DNA of 16,034 bases from Geothermovivens sp964644845 (lineage in GTDB: Bacteria > Zhuqueibacterota > Zhuqueibacteria > Oleimicrobiales > Geothermoviventaceae), in assembly GCA_964644845.1 (NCBI GenBank), contig CAZXXS010000042.1:1-16034 (forward strand), in the 5' to 3' direction. Under the pieces are notes generated by a model that did not search any database, was not told the origin of the DNA, and saw only the letters and a list, made by a program, of their open reading frames with translations. Made by a program: the position numbers and the translations under genes. Positions within the stretch are counted from its first letter, which is position 1. Every line of letters starts with the position of its first letter. This document shows positions 1 through 7,812 of the stretch, one piece after another.

Positions 1-1055
1 GAAGAGAGTTACGAGGCTCTGCTCGAAAAGGACAGATTGTCATTTGCGTTTGAGGTTGATGTTGAACTCTCGGACAAAACCGTCGCCGAATTTGAAGGGG
101 CGATTCGCTCGAAGCGGGAAGGACTCCCCGCCAACGCGAACGGCCGAAAACACGTCACTGAGAGACGCCTCCACTACAGACTGGAAGTAGAAATCCTGCC
201 GCAGACCGGGCACGTTCGGGTTAGGAACGAGGAAGTCCTCCCGATTCACCGGGATGGGAAGGTAAGAAAGTCCCGCAAACCGTTCCTGGAAAGGCAGGGC
301 CACAAACTGCACCTGCGGGTGGAAGGACAATCGCACCCTTACTACCGGAAGCTCGGGTTGGAGCTCACGATTGTTTCCGAGCGACTTTACGAACCTCATT
401 TCCCTCATTTGAGTGCACTACGTAAAGAGCTGGAAAGTTGTGCGGTCTACTACTTGGAGCCGCGGCATCTAACGCGGGAAGCCGCACCTCGTAAAGAGGT
501 GCGGAGTATCGGTGAGCGGGGTGAAAACCTGGCGGCATTTTTGAACACGCTCAAGCTCAAGCAGAATAACCGGCGGGCGTTTTTCTCCCTCCAGAAGGCG
601 GTGAAAGTGGTCCTCCCTGGAGAATCGCTTGTGGATTTGGAGCTCACAAAAGAGGGTCTGGTGACCCTGACGGTGGAACGCGGCGGAGTGCGTTTTTCAT
701 CCCGGCTCTTTCGGAAGGTGCCTCGCGGGTCATTGGCCTTCTCGGCGCGTCGCACGGGGCAAACGCCGTGTCGACAATTGGGTACGAAGAGTCAGAAAAC
801 AGTGTTCACCCGGTTCGTTTGAGGCTCATCGAGCGTGCTTCGTGTGGCGCTGTGGACCAGGGCAAGCAAGTCATCGTCACAACACACTCCCCGATCGTTG
901 CGGAGCTTTTCCACAGAAGAGAACTCTTTGTGTGTCGTCGGGAGGGAGCCGCGACCGAAATCGAACCGCTTGCCGACCTGGGACCCCTTTTCAGGAGGAA
1001 GCAAATTCGCGACGCCCTGAGTGGCCTGATGCTCCAAGGCGCACTGGGGGGCTGA
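1..1055 (+). pseudogene. SMC/ABC-like AAA ATPase (COG4637/AAA_21 type), 5'-truncated by window and frameshifted
   Basis: The reading frame is open from base 1, so the true start and Walker A lie upstream; the apparent TTG start at 37 is internal. Frame 1 carries the family middle region, including YYLEPRHL and the GERGENLAAFL block. At about 709-711 the homology jumps by -1 into another frame: after GVRFSSRLF the protein continues as SEGASRVIGLLGA, then GYEESENSVHP (Walker B/D-loop region, family form EEPENG[IV]HP) and VIVTTHSP (switch His), ending at the TGA at 1053. One missing base near 709-710 explains this. The frame-1 tail to 822 is shadow translation. The P-to-S and G-to-S changes in the EEPENG block are further signs of relaxed selection. 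The ATPase would act with the TOPRIM-like gene starting 4 bases later. Family assignment is from remembered motifs; decay rather than sequencing error is inferred. Confidence 0.8.
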
Positions 1056-1058
1056 ATC

Positions 1059-1646
1059 GTGCGGATTTTGTGCTTTTTGGAGGACCGGGCCCACAAAGCA
1101 TTTGTCTACACGCTTGTGCGGCGACTCGCACGGGAAGTAGGTGTAGACGTTCAACTTGACGTGCTCTCAGCGCGACAGGGCGCGAGAGTGTTCACGGAGC
1201 TCAAGCGGTTTGTGGCGCTACTCAAAAAGTCCGGAGAACTTCTGGTGCCTGGCTAGGATGTGTTGCTGGTCGTTGCCGACGCGGACCACGATCGGAAGAA
1301 ACGGATGGATCAGCTGGAGAGAGGAGTGGGGCGGGGGCAGGTCGATGTCGCGGTTTTCTGTGTTCCAGACCCACCCGTTGAAAGGTGGTACGTTTTGGAC
1401 GAGAAAGCCCTCGAACATGTGGCAGGTGTGCATCTTGACGGCATGCCTGGCTCAAAACTGCGGGACTGCAAATTGCTGTTCAAGCAAATCGTGGAGGAGA
1501 CGGGCTCGATCTTGGGTGGTGTGGAGTACAGTGGGGATCTGGCGCAAACGGTTGACTTGTGATTGGCAGAATCCCGGGATGACGGTTTCAGAGAATTCCT
1601 GAGGGATCGACGCTTTCAGTTGCGGCGGGCCAAGAGAAGTGTCTAA
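1059..1646 (+). pseudogene. TOPRIM-like (DUF4276/OLD-type) nuclease partner of the ATPase, two in-frame stops
   Basis: A GTG start at 1059, just after the ATPase stop, opens a frame that runs to the TAA at 1644 but is broken by TAG at 1254-1256 (codon 66) and TGA at 1560-1562 (codon 168). The same frame makes sense on both sides of each stop. The N-terminus reads RILCFLEDRAHKAFV with the acidic residue E8 expected of a TOPRIM fold. After the TAG comes DVLLVVADADHD with a DxD pair (D74, D76), then VPDPPVERWYVLDEKAL, which is typical of this family. After the TGA comes a basic tail (FREFLRDRRFQLRRAKRS) like the normal C-terminus. The TAG sits where a Tyr (TAC/TAT) is plausible, one substitution away. 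Read through, it would be about 195 residues. The TOPRIM call rests on motifs only; DUF4276 membership is a guess. Confidence 0.7.
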
Positions 1647-1666
1647 CAAGACAGCGCAGGAAAAAC

Positions 1667-2800
1667 ATGCACCTCGTTCACTTTTCCGACACGCACCTGG
1701 GTTTTTTCGAGTACAGCAAAACCGATCCTGAAACCGGTCTTAACCAGCGCGAACTGGATTTCTACCGCGCTTGGTGGAAAGTCGTCGAGGACATTCTCAG
1801 GGATCCCCCTGATCTGGTGATTCACGCCGGCGATCTGTTTCACACACCTCGTCCTACCAACCGCGCCATTCGTGTGGCTTCCGAAGGACTGAAGAAGATC
1901 GGTGACGCTGGAATCCCCGTCGTGCTCATTTCGGGGAACCACTCAACCCCAAGGATCCGGGTCACCGGGTCTATTTTCGAGACCCTCAGCTTGTTCCCGA
2001 ACGTCAAGGCGGCCTTCCGCGGGGTGTACGAGCGTTTCCGAGTAGGCAAGGTAGCTGTTCACTGCGTACCGCACTGTGCCACCGAGGCGGAAATGCGAGC
2101 GGCGTTCGAAGCGATCCGGTTGGACAACACGGCCGAACTGAACATTCTGGTCACCCACGGCTCGTGGCAGGGACGAGAAACCTACTCGATGGGTGAGTTC
2201 AGCGAGCAACGCATTCCGGACGTCGAGGCGTTGCTTGGTTTACGATTCGACTACGTTGCCCTGGGACATTACCACCGGCACGTGGACGTAAATGACCACG
2301 TCAGCTACTGCGGGTCCACAGAGCGTACCAGCTTAAGCCAGCGGAACGCGGAGACGGGCTACCTGCGGCTGCGGTGGGAGGCGAATCAGCTTCAGCGAGC
2401 GTTTGTTGCGGTCCCTTCGCGCCCTGTGCGACGGGTGGAACTGAAACCGTCGCCCGACACCGGCCCTTCGGAGATTCTGGAGACCCTGGAGCGCGAAGCC
2501 GCTCAAACGCCGGAAGGGGCCATCGTGGACCTCGCGCTCGTAGATATTCGGCGCGAGACTTACTTGAAACTGGATTTGCGGGAAATAGACCGGATTTTCG
2601 AGCGGGCTCTGGTTGTGGAACGTACTGTGCGGCTTCGGAGCGAAGAGGACAGCGAGAGATCCGGTACCGAAATCGGGAGTCTAACGGAAGAGTTCGAACG
2701 ATTCGTGGTGCGGCGGGATCTTCTGCCGGACGACCGGAGGCGTTTGTTGAACCTGGGCTTGGAGTTTTTGACGGCTGTCACCGAAGGGCAGGGGGAGTAA
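1667..2800 (+). CDS. sbcD: DNA repair exonuclease SbcD/Mre11-like
   Basis: 377-residue calcineurin-like metallophosphoesterase, the nuclease subunit of the SbcCD (Mre11-Rad50) complex that processes double-strand ends and DNA hairpins in the cytoplasm. All metal-site motifs are visible: D8 and H10 in SDTHLG, D56 in HAGDLF, N91/H92 in SGNHS (the residue after His is usually D or E), H164 in VTHGS, and H201/H203 in LGHYH. The phosphoesterase domain covers about residues 1-215; the rest should be the capping and SbcC-binding region. The ATG at 1667 follows AGGA at 1658-1661, and the alternative upstream region has no better start. It begins 20 bases after the damaged TOPRIM-like gene, so the four genes probably once formed one transcript. 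Its stop lies one base before the sbcC start, indicating tight coupling. Intact throughout. Confidence 0.93.
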   Translation: MHLVHFSDTHLGFFEYSKTDPETGLNQRELDFYRAWWKVVEDILRDPPDLVIHAGDLFHTPRPTNRAIRVASEGLKKIGDAGIPVVLISGNHSTPRIRVTGSIFETLSLFPNVKAAFRGVYERFRVGKVAVHCVPHCATEAEMRAAFEAIRLDNTAELNILVTHGSWQGRETYSMGEFSEQRIPDVEALLGLRFDYVALGHYHRHVDVNDHVSYCGSTERTSLSQRNAETGYLRLRWEANQLQRAFVAVPSRPVRRVELKPSPDTGPSEILETLEREAAQTPEGAIVDLALVDIRRETYLKLDLREIDRIFERALVVERTVRLRSEEDSERSGTEIGSLTEEFERFVVRRDLLPDDRRRLLNLGLEFLTAVTEGQGE

Positions 2801-2801
2801 A

Positions 2802-5219
2802 GTGGTCATCCGTGGTCTTGAGTTGAGGAATTTCCGTCGTTTCCGGCACCTTTCGCTCGAGTTCCCCGAAAACCTGGTTGGCATCATCGGTCGAAACGGG
2901 GCGGGTAAAACGACGCTTGTTGAAGCGATTGCCTGGGGGCTGTACGGCACAAGAGCCCTCACGGGTCTTGGCCGAGGCCGCCAGGACAAAGATTCCCTGC
3001 GATCGGCTTTTGCCGTAGAAGGGGACCCCTGTTCAGTAGAACTGCTGTTTGAAGTCGGGGGGCATGAGTACCGTCTCGTGCGGGAGCTCAGGGGCAAATC
3101 CGGAAGCGTTCACGCGCAAATCCAGGCCGACGGTGGGCGGGTCGAAGCAGACCGCGACTCCGGTGTGACTGAGTTTGTCGAGCGCCTGGTGGGGCTGGAC
3201 GCAAACTCGTTTCGGGCCTCGGTCTTCGCCCGCCAGCGAGAATTGGCCGCTTTTACAGGAATGCGTCCGGAAGAGCGGAAGCGAACAGTAAACCGGCTGG
3301 TTGGGATTGATTTGATTGACCGGGCGCGAAGCCAGGCAAGAGAGGTCCGACGTCAGAAGGTCGACTTCGCCGAGGGGCTGCGCAAGTCGCTTGAGGATCT
3401 GGACAAGCTGAAGCAAACGTTGGAGCAGGTTCGATCTCGCAGAGAGAGGCTGGAAGGAAAAATCGCAGTTGCCGAGGAACAGCTTTCGAGGCTGGAAGCG
3501 GAAAAGGACGCGGCGGAAGAGCGCTACGAAGCCGAGTTGGAGAAACAAGCCGCGTACCTTCGGGTCAAAGGCGACGTCGGGAGACTTGAGGAAGCGTTGG
3601 GACAGCTTTCCGAAAGACTGAAGGGCACGCGGCGCGAACTTCAGCGCGCGGCCTCGGCACTTGATGCGTTGAAGAAGTTGGAACCGGATCTTGGTCGTTT
3701 TGAACACGTGCAAAAACGCAAAGAAGAGCTGGACCAGGTGGCTGCTGAGCGCAGGCGCTTGGGTGACCTGCGCTCGCAGCTGGAGATTCGGCAGCAGAGG
3801 CTGAACGAAAAACGAGAACAGAGTAACCAACTCGCTGAGGAGCGCATTCGGCTCGAAGAAGAGATAAAGAAGCTAAAGGCTACCGTTGAACAGGTTGAAG
3901 CCTTGGAACAGACCAAGCGTTCTCTGGAAGAACAGCAGCGTTCCCTTGCGGAGCGTGTGGGTGGGATCAGGAGCCAGGGCGAGGAGCTCAGGCAGAAGCG
4001 AGATGCGATCGTTGAGCTGGGTCCGGAAGGGAAATGTCCCACCTGTCGTCGGCCCTTGGGAAATCACTACAAACGTGTGCTCGAAGAATTGGAGAGTGAG
4101 CTGTCCCGCCTCCGGGCGGTTTACAGGACGACGGAGCAGGAATCGCGCGCGGTCGAAAACAAGCTGAAGGTCGTAGCCGCGGACTTGGAGACCGCGCGCG
4201 AGGCACAAAGGAGGCTGGCAGCTCGGACGTCCCGTTTGGAGAGTGTGGAAAAACAGCTGGCGGAGATTCGCGGCGAGATCGAGCAGCTGGAGACGGAAGC
4301 ACGCCGCCTGCAAGAGACCGTGACCGGCGTGGAGAAGCTTGAGTACGACGAGCAGGAACATGAGGCCGTCCGGAAGGAAGTGGAGCGTTTGTATCGGGTC
4401 CAGAACGAGGCCAGCGCGCTACGCCGTCAGGCTGAAAGGCTTGACGATCTCAGGCTGGAAGCCGAACGGTTGGAGGCGGAGAGGCGCGAGAAAGAGTCGT
4501 TGTTGCAAACCAGACGTGAGGCGTTGACCCGGATCGGTTTCGACGCAGCGGTTTTCGAAGCGGCAAAGACGGAGCTGGCTCAAGCCAGACGGCGATGGGA
4601 CTCAGCGAAAGAGGATCTGGCGGAACTCAAGGAAGAGTGGCGGGAAACGCTGGGCGAATTGAATCAAATTCGTGAGCGAATCCAGAAGCAAGAAAAACTG
4701 CGCGAAGAGCTGAAGCGAATTCAGGCAAAAATCGCGGACCTGGAAGCTCTGGACAGTCTTTTTGACGCATTTCGGAAGGACTTGGGGGGACGCCTGCGTC
4801 CCTTACTGGAAGCACACACCAGCGAATTGGTCCGCCGCACGACCAACGGCCGTTACGTTTTGGTCAGTTTGACCAGTGACTACGATCTACTGCTGTACGA
4901 CCAGAATGTGCCGTACCCTCTCAACCGGTTTTCGGGAGGAGAGCAGGACCTGGTGAATCTCTGCTTTCGGGTCGCCATCAGTCGGGTGGTAGCGGAGCGC
5001 TCAGCGCGCAACCCGGTGAACTTCATCGTGCTGGACGAGGTTTTCGGCTCACAGGACGAGGAACGGCGCGGACAGATCCTTGAGGCACTGCAAGGGCTTT
5101 CACACCAGTTCCGCCAGATTTTCCTGATCACGCACATCGAGAGCGTTCGGGATGCCTTGCCGGTGGTGCTGGAGGTGGTGGAGAAAGGGCCAGAGGAAAG
5201 CATCGTGAGAATGGTGTAG
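2802..5219 (+). CDS. sbcC: DNA repair ATPase SbcC/Rad50-like
   Basis: 805-residue ABC-type ATPase of the SMC/Rad50 class, partner of the preceding nuclease. In order: Walker A GRNGAGKTT at 30-38; Q-loop Gln at 145 (VFARQ); a long charged, heptad-rich coiled coil from about 160; the zinc hook CPTC with C412 and C415, near the middle; the returning coiled coil to about 650; signature SGGEQ at 711-715; Walker B with D745/E746 (VLDEVFG); and the switch His H778 (LITHIE). It starts with GTG at 2802, supported by the G-rich ribosome site at 2791-2797 inside the end of sbcD. It is shorter than E. coli SbcC (about 1,050 residues) and closer to archaeal Rad50 proteins (about 880), so the coiled-coil arms are short. 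No interruption is seen, which contrasts with the two damaged genes upstream. Confidence 0.95.
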   Translation: MVIRGLELRNFRRFRHLSLEFPENLVGIIGRNGAGKTTLVEAIAWGLYGTRALTGLGRGRQDKDSLRSAFAVEGDPCSVELLFEVGGHEYRLVRELRGKSGSVHAQIQADGGRVEADRDSGVTEFVERLVGLDANSFRASVFARQRELAAFTGMRPEERKRTVNRLVGIDLIDRARSQAREVRRQKVDFAEGLRKSLEDLDKLKQTLEQVRSRRERLEGKIAVAEEQLSRLEAEKDAAEERYEAELEKQAAYLRVKGDVGRLEEALGQLSERLKGTRRELQRAASALDALKKLEPDLGRFEHVQKRKEELDQVAAERRRLGDLRSQLEIRQQRLNEKREQSNQLAEERIRLEEEIKKLKATVEQVEALEQTKRSLEEQQRSLAERVGGIRSQGEELRQKRDAIVELGPEGKCPTCRRPLGNHYKRVLEELESELSRLRAVYRTTEQESRAVENKLKVVAADLETAREAQRRLAARTSRLESVEKQLAEIRGEIEQLETEARRLQETVTGVEKLEYDEQEHEAVRKEVERLYRVQNEASALRRQAERLDDLRLEAERLEAERREKESLLQTRREALTRIGFDAAVFEAAKTELAQARRRWDSAKEDLAELKEEWRETLGELNQIRERIQKQEKLREELKRIQAKIADLEALDSLFDAFRKDLGGRLRPLLEAHTSELVRRTTNGRYVLVSLTSDYDLLLYDQNVPYPLNRFSGGEQDLVNLCFRVAISRVVAERSARNPVNFIVLDEVFGSQDEERRGQILEALQGLSHQFRQIFLITHIESVRDALPVVLEVVEKGPEESIVRMV

Positions 5220-5452
5220 AGGAAATGGAAACTTTGGCCTGTGCGACAGTAGATTTCGACAAACCAGCCAGTTCGAAGGTCCCGGGGCAACAGAGGCTGC
5301 GTTCGCAGGGGGCGACGCACTGGTGTGGTGGCAACCCTTGCTGGCCCGTCCTCTCGGTGACAACGAGGCATCCTGTCGTGGGAGGTAAGAAGTTGTCGCG
5401 ACACGAAGGAAGTAAAGAATTGTCAGCCAAGTGCTTGTCCAGCCTTTTGTTC
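5220..5452. other. Intergenic stretch without recognised gene
   Basis: After the sbcC stop no convincing coding region is visible. Short open frames here lack a ribosome site and protein-like composition. A small hairpin CTGCG-TT-CGCAG occurs within about 5298-5309. No tRNA, no RNase P or SRP RNA signature and no clear sbcC terminator was found. Confidence 0.5.
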
Positions 5453-5481
5453 TTGATCGGTTAAGGCAATTTCTTTATATT
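5453..5481 (+). promoter_or_regulatory. Candidate sigma70-type promoter for the symporter operon
   Basis: A -35-like TTGATC at 5453-5458 and a -10-like TATATT at 5476-5481 are separated by exactly 17 bases, in a locally AT-rich patch of an otherwise GC-rich window. Transcription would start near 5488 and give a leader of about 230 bases before the symporter ATG. Motif match only; not proven. Confidence 0.45.
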
Positions 5482-5614
5482 CGATCCGATTTTCCGGAGA
5501 CTTGGTGGAAGAGAAGGCTCTGTCCGGACTGCAAGCGGCTGTGTTCAAATTGTAAGAATGTGGCCCGCCTTGTCTGGTGTGCATCTTGAGCTCTGTTGAG
5601 AAACCCCAGGTCGA

Positions 5615-5681
5615 CGGTGCGTCTCGGTGCGCGGCCTCCTTAAGTGTGTCCGCGCTTCCGAGAGTGGCCGTGTACGCACCG
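5615..5681 (+). promoter_or_regulatory. Nested stem-loop in the symporter leader (candidate cis-regulatory RNA)
   Basis: Three stacked perfect helices lie in 67 bases: CGGTGCGT (5615-5622) with ACGCACCG (5674-5681); CTCGG (5623-5627) with CCGAG (5658-5662); GCGCGG (5629-5634) with CCGCGC (5650-5655). The helices are separated by a small T/TT internal loop and an 11-base bulge on the 3' side. The 15-base apical loop starts with CCTCCTTA (5635-5642), matching the usual 16S rRNA 3' end, and could pair with purine-rich ribosome sites. The element ends 38 bases before the symporter ATG. Structure is seen directly; regulatory function is inferred. Confidence 0.5.
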
Positions 5682-5709
5682 CTGCTGGAGCCTGCCTGAA
5701 CCCTACCGC

Positions 5710-5714
5710 GGGAG
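5710..5714 (+). promoter_or_regulatory. Ribosome binding site deciding the symporter start
   Basis: GGGAG five bases before the ATG at 5720. The open frame continues upstream to a GTG at 5627, but that 31-codon extension lies in the hairpin region and has no membrane-protein character. Confidence 0.6.
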
Positions 5715-5719
5715 CTCGC

Positions 5720-7252
5720 ATGGGACTTCACTTCATCGACACGCTCACCATCATTTTCTACCTGGTCGGGATGCTCATTCTCGGGGGATTTTTCAAACGC
5801 TACGTCCACAACCCAGAGGATTACTTTCTGGCTGGGCGTTTGTTGCCGTTCTGGGCCATCGGCATGTCGATGGTGGTCACGGACATCGGTGCGACGGACT
5901 TCGTAGGTGTGGCAGGCCAGGCCTACCGCTTTGGCATCGCCATCGCCAATTTCGACTGGCTTGGCAGCGTGCCCGGTATGTTGCTGGCGGCTTTGATTTT
6001 TGTACCCTACTACTGGCGCGCCGGCGTGTACACCATTCCCGAGTATCTGGGGCGACGCTACAACATCTACGTCCGCACGGTAGAGGCGGGGCTCTGGGTC
6101 ACAGTGATGGCCCTGGATCTGGGCGTGATGTTGTGGGTCTCCGGCGATCTGTTGCACAAACTCATGGGCTGGTCGATGACGGAGGCCATCCTCGCCACGG
6201 CACTTGTGGTGGGAGTGTACACGATCGCTGGCGGCCTTTCGGCGGTGGTGATGACCGATGTCGTGCAGCTTGTCATCATGTTTGTGGGCGGCTTCGCAGT
6301 GCTCATCCTTGGCATGCACGCTGTTGGAGGTTGGGAAGGCCTCGTGCATAAGGTTCATGCTCTCGGACCCGGCTACGAGAACCATTTCCACATGTTTCTA
6401 CCCACGAACACAGACACACCCTACCCGTGGACGGGCATTCTGTTTGGGCTTACCTTTGTGCTTGCCAACGCGTACTGGCTCGGGAATCAATCCATCGTTC
6501 AGCGGACACTGGGTGCCAAGGACGAGTGGCACGCCAAAGCCGCCGTCATCTGGGGCGCGTTGTTGAAGCTTTTCATCCCCATTCTGGTCGTGACACCTGG
6601 TCTGATTGCCCTGGCGCTTTACCCGGACATGAAGAACGGGGACGAGGCTTTCCCGGTGCTCATTAAGCATCTGTTGCCACCGGGTTTGACGGGCCTGGTG
6701 TTCGTCGCTCTGTTCGCTGCGCTCATGAGCAGCGTCGATTCGCTGCTCAATTCAGCTGCCACGCTGTTTATTCGTGACGTGTACCAGCGATTCATCAAGA
6801 GGGATGCGTCGGAAAAACACTACCTTTTTGTCGGTCGTCTGACCACGTTTATTCTGCTTGTCATTGGTGTGGTTACGTCGCCGGTGAATCAGTACTTCCC
6901 CGGGATCTACGTGTACATTCAAACTTTACTGTCGTTCATCCAGGGCCCGACGCTGGCACTGCTGCTTCTCGGGATGTTCTGGAAACGCACGACGCCCACG
7001 GCCGGGATTGTCGGTTTGCTCGTCGGTGTGGGTGTGTCGGGTTTGCTGTTTGCCTTCAAGGGGCAATTGTTCACGATCTCGGATCCTTTTTTGTACATCT
7101 CGTGGTGGTCGTTCGTGGTGTCGGTTGTCGTGATCTGGGTGGTGACTCTTTTCACAGAATCCCTGCCGGACGACAGGCTGGAAGGGCTCGTGTACCGCTT
7201 GGTCGAGGACGACGACGCCACGCAGGCTGTCCTGCGAAGCCGGGCTGAGTAA
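5720..7252 (+). CDS. Sodium:solute symporter (SSS family)
   Basis: 510-residue polytopic inner-membrane protein of the solute:sodium symporter family (SGLT/PutP/PanF superfamily), importing a small solute with Na+. About 13 hydrophobic helices are visible. Family landmarks are the N-terminal helix followed by NPEDYFLAGR, GVYTIPEYLGRRY, and the Na2-site region ALMSSVDSLLNSAATLF (S337, S338, D340, S341). The helix 1-2 region reads TDIGATDFVG, where sugar transporters often have a TNIG...EHFVG-like segment, so the substrate cannot be named. The start is taken at ATG 5720. Two very small membrane proteins follow and may be its accessory subunits, and exported sugar enzymes lie further on, so a sugar or sugar acid is a reasonable but unproven substrate. 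The C-terminal tail is acidic (EDDDAT). Confidence 0.92.
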   Translation: MGLHFIDTLTIIFYLVGMLILGGFFKRYVHNPEDYFLAGRLLPFWAIGMSMVVTDIGATDFVGVAGQAYRFGIAIANFDWLGSVPGMLLAALIFVPYYWRAGVYTIPEYLGRRYNIYVRTVEAGLWVTVMALDLGVMLWVSGDLLHKLMGWSMTEAILATALVVGVYTIAGGLSAVVMTDVVQLVIMFVGGFAVLILGMHAVGGWEGLVHKVHALGPGYENHFHMFLPTNTDTPYPWTGILFGLTFVLANAYWLGNQSIVQRTLGAKDEWHAKAAVIWGALLKLFIPILVVTPGLIALALYPDMKNGDEAFPVLIKHLLPPGLTGLVFVALFAALMSSVDSLLNSAATLFIRDVYQRFIKRDASEKHYLFVGRLTTFILLVIGVVTSPVNQYFPGIYVYIQTLLSFIQGPTLALLLLGMFWKRTTPTAGIVGLLVGVGVSGLLFAFKGQLFTISDPFLYISWWSFVVSVVVIWVVTLFTESLPDDRLEGLVYRLVEDDDATQAVLRSRAE

Positions 7253-7586
7253 GCCGCTGTAGGTGGAGTGAGAGCCTCGTGGCAGAGCCGCGGCCCAGTT
7301 CCGGGGCTGGTTGCGCGGGATGCTGCACGTGGAAGACGGGCCGCTTTGCGGCAAGTTGGCTTGGATTTGGTGTGCAGCCTGTGGTAGCGCCGCGCGCGCC
7401 ATTCCCGCGGTGGAAATGCCTCCCGCACTTTGCAGCTTGCTGCGACTGACCCGCCGCGGCGGACCGGAGAGTAGACTGGACACCGCGGGCGAATCGTGCG
7501 TTGTGGGTTGCGCAAAACGTGCCCAGACGAGAGTAGACGGCGAGACCACAGGTTGTGCGACAGGCTTGCGTAGACCGGAGAAAACG
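7253..7586. other. 334-base GC-rich gap with several inverted repeats
   Basis: No supported gene. An open frame runs from about 7311 in phase with the next gene, but its product is Cys/Arg/Ala-rich and not protein-like. Visible pairings on the + strand are GCTGCAC (7322-7328) with GTGCAGC (7372-7378), enclosing GCCGC-TTT-GCGGC (7340-7352); CCCGCGGTG (7404-7412) with CACCGCGGG (7481-7489), 9 bp; and a 12-base perfect palindrome at 7451-7462. GAGAGTAGAC occurs at 7467-7476 and again at 7529-7538. It could be a structured leader or small RNA, or chance in GC-rich DNA. No known RNA family was recognised. Confidence 0.4.
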
Positions 7587-7799
7587 ATGCTGAATTTTGA
7601 CTGGCTGTCTGGACTCAGCATGGGCCAGGCAAAAGCCCTGGTCTTGGGGCTGTTCGGTTTGATTGTTCTCCTTGTTTGGTTGCTCCCGAACTGGTACATT
7701 TACCGCGGGGCCCCGGACCGCAAGGTCTGGCGAAACTTGAAAATTTGGGCTACGATCGTGGTGTTCCTGCAAGCCGCCCTGTACTGGTATTTTGGGTAA
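7587..7799 (+). CDS. Small membrane protein, possible symporter accessory subunit
   Basis: 70 residues. The ATG at 7587 is chosen because GGAGA at 7577-7581 lies at proper distance and the protein becomes strongly hydrophobic only from here. Two membrane helices are visible, about residues 16-37 and 52-69, separated by a short basic loop (YRGAPDRKVWRNLK); the C-terminus is the aromatic ALYWYFG. No enzyme motif. It lies after the symporter and 13 bases before another small membrane protein. Some Na+/solute symporters have small partner proteins (for example the DUF485 and DUF4212 families); this one is not recognisably a member of either, so the subunit role is inferred from position only. Confidence 0.7.
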   Translation: MLNFDWLSGLSMGQAKALVLGLFGLIVLLVWLLPNWYIYRGAPDRKVWRNLKIWATIVVFLQAALYWYFG

Positions 7800-7812
7800 T
7801 CCAGAGGAGACC

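Noticed and set aside
703..720. Programmed -1 frameshifting in the ATPase gene
   Set aside because: The site CTCTTTCGG is not a slippery heptamer of the X-XXY-YYZ type, and the partner gene is also broken, so mutation is simpler.
1560..1562. TGA as selenocysteine in the TOPRIM-like gene
   Set aside because: No redox motif around it, no evident downstream hairpin, and a separate TAG interrupts the same gene.
5220..5452. RNase P, tmRNA, SRP RNA or tRNA in the gap after sbcC
   Set aside because: None of their conserved blocks (for example GAGGAAAGTCC or the GGTTCGA T-loop) is present.
1425..5589. 14-base identity GGTGTGCATCTTGA at 1425-1438 and 5576-5589
   Set aside because: A single pair, one copy inside a coding frame, with no flanking similarity; likely chance.
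5627..5719. N-terminal extension of the symporter to GTG 5627
   Set aside because: The extension lies on the nested hairpin and has no family similarity; ATG 5720 has a good ribosome site.
5423..6391. 322-codon open frame on the minus strand
   Set aside because: It is antisense to the symporter, rich in His and charged residues, with no domain and no ribosome site.
7311..7586. Longer form of the 70-residue membrane protein
   Set aside because: The upstream part is Cys/Arg-rich low-likelihood protein without a ribosome site; ATG 7587 has GGAGA.
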